From positions 2,604,001 to 2,668,000 of the forward strand of contig OY829366.1 of NCBI GenBank assembly GCA_963691755.1: a stretch of DNA of 64,000 bases, written 5' to 3'. Positions 58,651 through 64,000 of the stretch are shown here, one piece after another. The translations under genes were made by a program, and so were the position numbers. The stretch's first letter is position 1. Each line of letters starts with the position of its first letter. Origin of the DNA: Dinoroseobacter sp013215265. Lineage in GTDB: Bacteria > Pseudomonadota > Alphaproteobacteria > Rhodobacterales > Rhodobacteraceae. Under the pieces are notes generated by a model, which was not told the DNA's origin, ran no database searches, and saw nothing but the letters and a program-made list of their open reading frames with translations.

Positions 58651-60438
58651 CTATTCGAGATGTTCAGGGACCGTGAAAACCTGCCCTGGATAGATCAGGT
58701 CAGGGTTTCGGATCTGCTCTTTGTTCGCCTCATAAACCTGTATATACATTTCGCCCTCGCCCATCATGTCCTGCGCGATGCCCCATAATGTAAAGCCGGG
58801 CTGAACAGTCACCACGACCACACGTGGCCGCGTGGCAGGTTCCGGGGCCGCAGGCGCTTCAGTCGCTGCCTGCGCCTCAGCTTCGGTCACATTCGGGACA
58901 ATCGGGGTCTCGTTTTCCGCAACCGGTTCTACCGGAGCTTCCGGTTCGGGCGTGGACGACACTTCGGGTGCGGGCGTTACAACCGCGACCGGTTCCTCGA
59001 CGGGCGCATTTGGTGTCTCCGAAACAGGTTCGGGTTGGGCCATCGCAGCCTGGGCCGCTGCCAGAATCTCGGGTTCCTCTCGCTTGAAAGGTGTTTCAAA
59101 CCGTGATGTGACGGTGCCGTTGGCATCAAGCTCATCGATCCGTAGGGTGTAAATCCCAGGTTCAATATCGGTCATGCGTGCGGACCAAAGGCCTTGCGTA
59201 CTGACAGCAACCGTCTCTCGCACGAGATTGTCCAGATAAATGCGCGCGAAGCCCCCCCCTTGACCCCGACCCGCAATTTCAACTGCGCCTTCAAGGTCAT
59301 ATGAAATTGTATCGATCGTCACGTTTACCCGAAGTTGGGGTGAAGAGGTTGTGCTGATAACCGGTGCACGTGAGGGTTGGAGCACCTGGATACCTTCCGA
59401 ACTTGCGATCACCAGAGGGGGCGCTGCTGGTGACTGAGTTTCGATGATGACATCGGGCAGGTCAGGCGCTTCTGGACCTGACGCGATTACTTGGATCGCT
59501 TCAGCGGTGGCTTCTTCGGCCTCAGTCGTCGCTTCGGCTACCGCAGCGACCGGTTCGGGCCGTGGCGCCGGAGCAGTCGCGTCCTCAACCGGTGTAGCGA
59601 TCACGACCTCGGCAGTTTCTTCAGCTGCAGACGCGTCAATGTCGGCAACCGTGGTTTCCGGCTGGACGGTTGGCGTCTCAGGCTCGGGTTCGACTGCCGC
59701 GACCGTTTCGCTCGGCGCAGGTTCAACGGGTTCAGGCTGTGGCGCAGGTTCTGGTGCCGTTGCAACCTGTGTTTCGGATGCCTCTTGGGCGGTATCTTCA
59801 ATTGGCGCGTCCGGCTCTGTAACCGTAGCGGTCGCTGACGGTGCAACTGGCGCATCTGGTTCGGGCGCGACTTCGGGTTCGACAGCTGCGACTGGCAACT
59901 GAAATGGCGCGATAAGAATGGTCTGCTCAGAAAACAACTTATCGTCTTCAAGACGCACTGAGAGCTGCATCGTGCGCGGTTCGGTGCTTGGTGGGATGTC
60001 GAACATCGCAACAAACCGGCCATCGCCGCCACTCTGGGTCTCGGAAACTGAATCGCCGTCAAGCAGGACATCCACGACCTTGTTGGCATCCGCAATCCCA
60101 GCAACGAGAGCTGATCCCATGGCATCAACGCGAACGACATCAAACGTGGGCACGCGCGGCGCGGGCGGAGCCTCTGGGGCAGCAGGCGCATCTACAACCT
60201 CGGCAGTTTCAGCCTCAGTCTCTGCCGTCGGAACCTCCTCTGCCTCAACGATTTCGGGTGGATCCTCCACTTCTTCGACAGTTTCGACGACCGCTTCTTG
60301 CACAAAAGAGGTGGTGTCTTCTCCTGGTTCAACAAACTGGGGAAGAATGACATAGTACGCCACTGCACCGACAACGGCCACTCCTGTAGCTGCCACGGCA
60401 GCTCCCGCTCCTAAACCCAGCGCCGTCCAAAGTGCCAT
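58651..60438 (-). CDS. LysM domain-containing envelope protein
   Basis: A 595-residue protein with an N-terminal transmembrane segment (about residues 5-32, starting GLGAGAAVAATGVAV), a long low-complexity region rich in alanine, glutamate, proline and valine with many EP repeats, two Ig-like stretches around VDVLLDGDSV and AGRGQGGGFARIYLDNL, and a C-terminal LysM domain (about 545-595: LWGIAQDMMGEG, then NPDLIYPGQVFTVP). LysM binds peptidoglycan, so it probably links the inner membrane to the wall. It is divergent from the LOG-family gene. Exact function unknown. Confidence 0.82.
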   Translation of the reverse strand: MALWTALGLGAGAAVAATGVAVVGAVAYYVILPQFVEPGEDTTSFVQEAVVETVEEVEDPPEIVEAEEVPTAETEAETAEVVDAPAAPEAPPAPRVPTFDVVRVDAMGSALVAGIADANKVVDVLLDGDSVSETQSGGDGRFVAMFDIPPSTEPRTMQLSVRLEDDKLFSEQTILIAPFQLPVAAVEPEVAPEPDAPVAPSATATVTEPDAPIEDTAQEASETQVATAPEPAPQPEPVEPAPSETVAAVEPEPETPTVQPETTVADIDASAAEETAEVVIATPVEDATAPAPRPEPVAAVAEATTEAEEATAEAIQVIASGPEAPDLPDVIIETQSPAAPPLVIASSEGIQVLQPSRAPVISTTSSPQLRVNVTIDTISYDLEGAVEIAGRGQGGGFARIYLDNLVRETVAVSTQGLWSARMTDIEPGIYTLRIDELDANGTVTSRFETPFKREEPEILAAAQAAMAQPEPVSETPNAPVEEPVAVVTPAPEVSSTPEPEAPVEPVAENETPIVPNVTEAEAQAATEAPAAPEPATRPRVVVVTVQPGFTLWGIAQDMMGEGEMYIQVYEANKEQIRNPDLIYPGQVFTVPEHLE

Positions 60439-60592
60439 CCACTATCCCCCAAACGACCTGACACTTTGCAACATCTGTCGCCGTGCGCCGCTCAATTCTG
60501 TTCCCAGTCAGGCGCGTCCAACCGCCCCGTTGCGGGACTGTAGCAACGGGCTTATCCAGCGTCAAAGCGCTCTGTGACAAGGAAAAGAAACC

Positions 60593-61150
60593 ATGGCTGC
60601 GGCGATCCATTCAATTTGTGTTTTTTGTGGGTCCAGAGAAGGATTAGATCCCGCCTATGCCAATGCCGCGCGTGAGCTTGGCACTTGGATGGCAGGTAAA
60701 GGTCACGAACTGGTTTATGGCGCTGGCGACGTCGGGTTGATGGGCATTGTTGCGAATGCGCATCAAAAGGCTGGCGGCAAGACTTTGGGCGTTATCCCGA
60801 ACCATCTTCTTGAACGTGAAGTTGGCAAGCGAGACCTCAGCAAGTTTGTTGTCACTGAAACGATGCATGAGCGGAAAAAGGTCATGTTCATGAATTCTGA
60901 CGCCATTGTGGTTCTGCCCGGTGGCGCTGGATCCCTTGACGAGTTCTTCGAAGTTCTGACCTGGGCGCAGCTCGGACTGCATGAGAAACCCATTTTTGTG
61001 CTGAATGTGAACGGCTTTTGGACGCCTCTAGAGGCTTTGGTTCATCATGTCATCAAGGAAGGTTTCGCGGCAGGCTCACTTGCGACGCTCTATGAAAGCG
61101 TACCAGATATCCCCACTTTTGCTTCTAGACTGGAAAAACGGCTTGGTTAA
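60593..61150 (+). CDS. TIGR00730/LOG family protein (cytokinin-activating type fold)
   Basis: A 185-residue Rossmann-fold protein of the LOG family. The diagnostic R-K and PGGxGTxxE features are R94-K95 and PGGAGSLDE at 109-117, the latter with serine in place of the usual threonine. Family members hydrolyse the ribosyl-phosphate bond of AMP-like nucleotides and cytokinin precursors. It is cytoplasmic. Divergent from the LysM gene and upstream of an M48 peptidase. A role in nucleotide salvage is likelier than hormone production. Confidence 0.88.
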   Translation: MAAAIHSICVFCGSREGLDPAYANAARELGTWMAGKGHELVYGAGDVGLMGIVANAHQKAGGKTLGVIPNHLLEREVGKRDLSKFVVTETMHERKKVMFMNSDAIVVLPGGAGSLDEFFEVLTWAQLGLHEKPIFVLNVNGFWTPLEALVHHVIKEGFAAGSLATLYESVPDIPTFASRLEKRLG

Positions 61151-61177
61151 GGTTTGATTCCTTAAGCCCACTTGCAG

Positions 61178-61197
61178 AACCGCGCCTTGTCGCGGTT
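61178..61197 (+). terminator. Weak hairpin after the LOG-family gene
   Basis: AACCGCG (61178-61184) and CGCGGTT (61191-61197) pair perfectly around six bases, followed by only three T. It lies 25 bases before the M48 peptidase start and may partly terminate the LOG transcript. Confidence 0.35.
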
Positions 61198-61222
61198 TGC
61201 CCGACGCCCCATATTCTGACAC

Positions 61223-61918
61223 ATGTTGAAGTTCACTCCAATATTTTTGGCCATCGTTTATGCGCTCGGGATGTATTACGTCTCGGCTTGGCGCACGGGA
61301 AAGCAGTTGGACAAGCAGTCGACCGAACTGGCCGATCCAAAGTTGAAGAAACTGACCGATCGCATGGCCACCGCGCTCGATCTGCCGCGTATCAAGGTCA
61401 ATATTTACGAAGTGGACCCGGTGAACGGTCTTGCCGCACCGGATGGGCGCATCTTCATTACCCGCGGTTTCTACCGCAAGTACCAAACGGGCGAGGTGAC
61501 CGCTGAAGAAATGTCCAGTGTGATCGCCCACGAGCTGGGCCATGTTGCTCTGGGCCATTCCAGACGTCGCATGATCGATTTTTCCGGTCAAAACGCAATA
61601 CGCATGGCACTCTCAATGATCCTTGGTCGCTTTATTCCCGTAATCGGGGTCTGGATTGCCAATACTTTGACATCACTTTTGGCGGCACGTCTGTCGCGTC
61701 AGGATGAATATGAGGCTGACGCATATGCCAGCGCGCTGCTTACGAAAGCCGGAATCGGAACGGATCCGCAAAAAAGCTTATTCCGCAAACTTGAGGGACT
61801 GACAGGCGTTCAGGTTGGGGCTGTTCCTGCCTGGATCATGTCACACCCTAAAACTGATGAACGCATTGCTGCGATCGAGAAGCTCGAAGCTGGTTGGGGC
61901 ACGCCTGCCCCACGTTAG
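61223..61918 (+). CDS. M48 family metallopeptidase
   Basis: A 231-residue zinc peptidase of the M48/HtpX-Oma1 group. An N-terminal membrane segment (residues 4-20) precedes the catalytic HELGH at 103-107, and the third zinc ligand is expected in DEYEADAYAS. A further hydrophobic stretch lies between the two motifs. It resembles membrane-associated quality control proteases. Its end overlaps that of the convergent PIN gene by four bases. Confidence 0.88.
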   Translation: MLKFTPIFLAIVYALGMYYVSAWRTGKQLDKQSTELADPKLKKLTDRMATALDLPRIKVNIYEVDPVNGLAAPDGRIFITRGFYRKYQTGEVTAEEMSSVIAHELGHVALGHSRRRMIDFSGQNAIRMALSMILGRFIPVIGVWIANTLTSLLAARLSRQDEYEADAYASALLTKAGIGTDPQKSLFRKLEGLTGVQVGAVPAWIMSHPKTDERIAAIEKLEAGWGTPAPR

Positions 61919-62439
61919 GCGCTCATATACTTCGCCAGTCTTGGAAGGTGCGAAGATCGCAGCAAAGCACGTCCCGTTCGCCCCGAAGACCTCGCCGCTT
62001 CAGATATCATGTTTTGGAACACGCCAGCGTTCGACCGCGCGGTCTCAAGCAGAAACTCGTCTGGATGCCGACGCAAAATCCCATGAGCCCCCAAGGCTCT
62101 GATGGGAAAATCCTTGGTATTGAAGGTCAGAAGCGCGTCGCAGCTTCCAGTGATTGCCGATGCCAAAACATGGAGATCATCCGGATCGGGCAAAAACAGA
62201 CCAGTTATCAAATCCGGGTCAGGCTCTACCTCCGATCTTGGGTAGCGCGCGCGAAGCAAAGCGATTTCCGTGTCGTTTTGCGCGGCTTCCACCGGCCCAA
62301 GCTTCGAGACCGCCGAGCGCCATTCTGCCAGAATTTTCGGCGACCAGATCGGGGTTACGCCTGCGACGCATACCGCTTCCATGACAAGCTCTCGCGTGAG
62401 CATCGGCACAAGAACGCAGGCATCGATCAAAACCCTCAT
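61915..62439 (-). CDS. PIN domain-containing protein
   Basis: A 174-residue PIN-fold protein, a probable ribonuclease. The first acidic residue is in VLIDACVLVPML (D6), an acidic stretch LPDPDDLHVLASA lies in the middle and FNTKDFP holds the last acidic site. There is no antitoxin gene beside it; instead it overlaps an RNA methyltransferase gene by four bases (ATGA), and similar pairs recur in Rhodobacterales. A role in rRNA or tRNA processing with that enzyme is therefore likelier than a toxin. Start ATG 62439 was chosen on that overlap. Confidence 0.8.
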   Translation of the reverse strand: MRVLIDACVLVPMLTRELVMEAVCVAGVTPIWSPKILAEWRSAVSKLGPVEAAQNDTEIALLRARYPRSEVEPDPDLITGLFLPDPDDLHVLASAITGSCDALLTFNTKDFPIRALGAHGILRRHPDEFLLETARSNAGVFQNMISEAARSSGRTGRALLRSSHLPRLAKYMSA

Positions 62440-63626
62440 GGAAGATGGAACGCCAGCGCTTTTAGGTAGCCTGTATCGCTCAGGCTGGGATGAACGGGGT
62501 GGTCTGGCCCGGCATGGCCCGTGTAGATCAGCGTTGCATCGCGCCCTGCCCGACCGATGCCACGCAGACATGACCCTCGGAACTTCTCCAGTGTCGCCGC
62601 GTGCGAACACGAACACAGCATAAGAAGCCCACCAGATCGAACCAGTGGCGCTGCAAGCCGTGCAACGCGCTCATAGGCACGAAGTCCCGATGTCAAAGCG
62701 GATTTTCCGGGCGCAAAGGCGGGCGGATCGCAGATAACAATGTCGAATTTCGCGCCCTCCTCTTTCAAAGCTTCCAAAGCTGCAAAGGCATCTGAACGCC
62801 GCGTCTCTAGACGTGCAGATGCATCCATAGCGTCCGCACCTTCCTCGGCCAGCTTTAGCGCAGCCTCCGATCCGTCGACTGCCAGTGCGCTCGAAGCGCC
62901 GTGGGCAAGTGCGGCAAGCGAAAACCCACCCACGTGCGAAAAGACATCAAGGACCTGTGCGTCTTTGGCAAAACGCGCAGCGAATGCGTGATTGGGGCGT
63001 TGATCGAAAAAGAGCCCTGTCTTCTGACCTTGCGCGAGATCAGCAATGTACGTTGCGCCATTCATCGGCACCTCAACCCGTTCGGGTGGGGCGCCACATA
63101 AAGAACCAGACGCCTCCTCCAACCCTTCCAACTTCCGGGCGCGACCGGCACCGTTTTTCAGGATGTGCGAAACTCCGGTGACATGCACCAAAGCCGCCGT
63201 CAGCTCGTCCAGCCGGTTTTCAATCCATATCGCATTAGGTTGCACCACAAGCGTGTCCCCAAAGCGATCAACAATCAGCCCCGGCAAGCCATCGCCTTCA
63301 GCATGTATCAATCGGTAAAAGGGCTGATCATAGAAGCGCTTACGCAGATCGTGCGCCGTTTGAATCTTAGCCTGCAGCCACGCGCCATCGATTTGTGTTT
63401 GGGGGTCACGCGACAGCACTCGGGCTGCAATCTTTGCCTGTGGGACAGCAGCGACAACCGCAACTGGACTTCGTCCAGCGTCCTCCAGCACAGCTATTTG
63501 GCCTGGCTCGATCTTGCGTGCGCGGCGATCCCATACAATCTGGTCGCCGTGAACCCAAGGGTATCCTCGCCGCAAAGCGCGCGTATCGGCTTTGGGGGTC
63601 AGTCGTAGAATAGGATAATCACTCAT
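62436..63626 (-). CDS. Class I SAM-dependent RNA methyltransferase (RlmI-like)
   Basis: A 396-residue methyltransferase of the RlmI/RlmK-type architecture: an N-terminal PUA-like RNA-binding domain (about residues 1-80), then a Rossmann SAM domain with VLDVFSHVGGFSLAALAHGA and the catalytic-region IVICDPPAFAPGKS. It likely methylates 23S rRNA cytosine. It is coupled to the PIN gene. A perfect 11-base stem (63625-63655) covers its start codon, so translation may be controlled by structure. Confidence 0.88.
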   Translation of the reverse strand: MSDYPILRLTPKADTRALRRGYPWVHGDQIVWDRRARKIEPGQIAVLEDAGRSPVAVVAAVPQAKIAARVLSRDPQTQIDGAWLQAKIQTAHDLRKRFYDQPFYRLIHAEGDGLPGLIVDRFGDTLVVQPNAIWIENRLDELTAALVHVTGVSHILKNGAGRARKLEGLEEASGSLCGAPPERVEVPMNGATYIADLAQGQKTGLFFDQRPNHAFAARFAKDAQVLDVFSHVGGFSLAALAHGASSALAVDGSEAALKLAEEGADAMDASARLETRRSDAFAALEALKEEGAKFDIVICDPPAFAPGKSALTSGLRAYERVARLAAPLVRSGGLLMLCSCSHAATLEKFRGSCLRGIGRAGRDATLIYTGHAGPDHPVHPSLSDTGYLKALAFHLP

Positions 63627-63655
63627 ACGCCCGGAGCTATCTGTTCCGGGCGTAT
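63625..63655. repeat. Perfect inverted repeat covering the RNA methyltransferase start codon
   Basis: ATACGCCCGGA (63625-63635) and TCCGGGCGTAT (63645-63655) pair over eleven bases around a nine-base loop. On the minus strand it follows the 49-residue gene by 13 bases and its 3-prime arm includes the ATG at 63624-63626. No clear Shine-Dalgarno sequence lies outside the stem. It may be an attenuator or terminator for the small gene, or hide the methyltransferase start. Confidence 0.6.
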
Positions 63656-63668
63656 GGTAAAAGCACTA

Positions 63669-63818
63669 TTACGCGTTTGCGCCGTGTCCTTTAGGGGCGA
63701 AGAGACCGCCAATAAAATTGCGAAGTGCCGCAAACTGCGTGCGAATGGCTTCTGCACGCAGACGGCGTGCTTCAGCTTCAATGGAATTGAAGTCGATTGG
63801 GGTGCGTGGTGCTTGCAT
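63669..63818 (-). CDS. Small conserved-looking 49-residue protein
   Basis: A 49-residue protein beginning MQAPRTPIDFNSIEAEARRL, with a central amphipathic helix rich in arginine and alanine, and ending in a glycine/histidine tail. GGAG lies seven bases before its ATG at 63816-63818. It is the first gene of a minus-strand set with the RNA methyltransferase and PIN genes. I recognise it as one of the very small proteins common in Rhodobacterales (RSP_7527-like by memory), whose role is not known. Coding status rests on the ribosome site and composition. Confidence 0.65.
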   Translation of the reverse strand: MQAPRTPIDFNSIEAEARRLRAEAIRTQFAALRNFIGGLFAPKGHGANA

Positions 63819-63985
63819 GTTACTGCTCCTAAAATGTGCCGCGGGAGGGAGGAAGAACCGCGGTTGCTAAATCTTGATAGACAAATAGGGCAGCCTTCCA
63901 GCTATGAGTATTGCGGAATTGGCATAGCCGTTATGTGGGCCTCCACTGCGCTCAAACTTGGAAAAGGCAAAATGCGGGCTAGAAA

Positions 63986-63999
63986 TGATAGCGCTAACA
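63986..63999. promoter_or_regulatory. LacI-type operator at the right edge
   Basis: TGATAGCGCTAACA is the same palindromic form as the site before the first gap gene, and differs from it at a single position. The gene it serves may lie beyond the window edge or be the 49-residue gene about 170 bases away. It points to a shared sugar-responsive regulator. The remaining 63819-63985 holds no other feature I can name. Confidence 0.5.
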
Positions 64000-64000
64000 T

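Noticed and set aside
61915..62439. PIN gene as the toxin of a toxin-antitoxin pair
   Set aside because: There is no small antitoxin gene; the overlapping neighbour is a 396-residue RNA methyltransferase.
1..64000. CRISPR arrays, insertion sequences, prophage structural genes or a replication origin
   Set aside because: No regularly spaced repeats, transposases, terminal repeats, capsid or tail genes, or dnaA-box clusters were seen on reading through the window; the holin/endolysin pair alone does not make a prophage.

Overview
The window looks like ordinary core chromosome of a marine alphaproteobacterium of the Rhodobacterales, most likely the Roseobacter group. The evidence is gene content and order: a YceD-rpmF-plsX-fabH-ihfA-MerR block, an alphaproteobacterial long-form dCTP deaminase, scpA/scpB beside a SPOR protein, argS and dgt, a ccmE/ccmF/ccmH cluster, a fused indolepyruvate ferredoxin oxidoreductase, and a bolA-grxD-Atm1 iron-sulfur neighbourhood. 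Base composition is moderately GC-rich throughout, except for a clearly AT-rich stretch at about 27460-28800.

Layout. 1-6000: cysS (cut by the edge), an MmcQ/YjbR protein, an aminotransferase, msrB, an OlsB-like N-acyltransferase, a Uup-type ABC-F ATPase and a sulfotransferase. 6000-11000: bamE, divergent from the lipid/ribosome/nucleoid block yceD, rpmF, plsX, fabH, ihfA and MerR, then tRNA-Pro(GGG). 11000-25300: dcd, scpB/scpA, SPOR protein, argS, dgt, erpA, a DUF4167 protein, and the minus-strand run coiled coil-zapA-DUF1499-prfA-prmC, divergent from transketolase, which probably starts at TTG. 25300-28830: an accessory-looking zone with two orphan glycerol-type ABC permeases, a possible ATPase remnant, an AT-rich orphan response regulator and palindrome-bearing intergenic DNA. 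28830-41550: carbon metabolism. It holds mmsA with a divergent LysR regulator, a CBS protein, coaD, two GAPDH paralogues, a DUF808 protein, a YbdK-type ligase, the valine pathway (acyl-CoA dehydrogenase, 3-hydroxyisobutyryl-CoA hydrolase, mmsB) and an enoyl-CoA hydratase. 41600-48700: ccmH, ccmF, a holin/endolysin pair, ccmE, argC, murI and an acyltransferase. 48800-64000: indolepyruvate oxidoreductase with a divergent LysR regulator, a probable small RNA or leader before purL, bolA, a small membrane protein, grxD, an Atm1-type exporter, a LysM protein, a LOG-family protein, an M48 protease, a PIN protein, an RNA methyltransferase and a 49-residue protein.

How the genes work together. Valine degradation is nearly complete here: isobutyryl-CoA dehydrogenase, hydrolase and MmsB, with MmsA 9 kb away under its own LysR gene. 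The two GAPDHs differ at the residue that selects NAD over NADP, and LacI-type operator sequences lie upstream of each, which suggests separate glycolytic and gluconeogenic enzymes under one sugar-sensing regulator. A two-gene lysis cassette sits between ccmE and ccmF.

I found no large undescribed system such as a defence island, prophage, CRISPR array or biosynthetic cluster. The most interesting signals are small: the lysis pair inside the cytochrome c maturation genes, a compact two-hairpin RNA upstream of purL, several perfect operator-like palindromes, a hairpin covering the start codon of an RNA methyltransferase, and the AT-rich response-regulator island. All calls come from reading the sequence; no database search was run.
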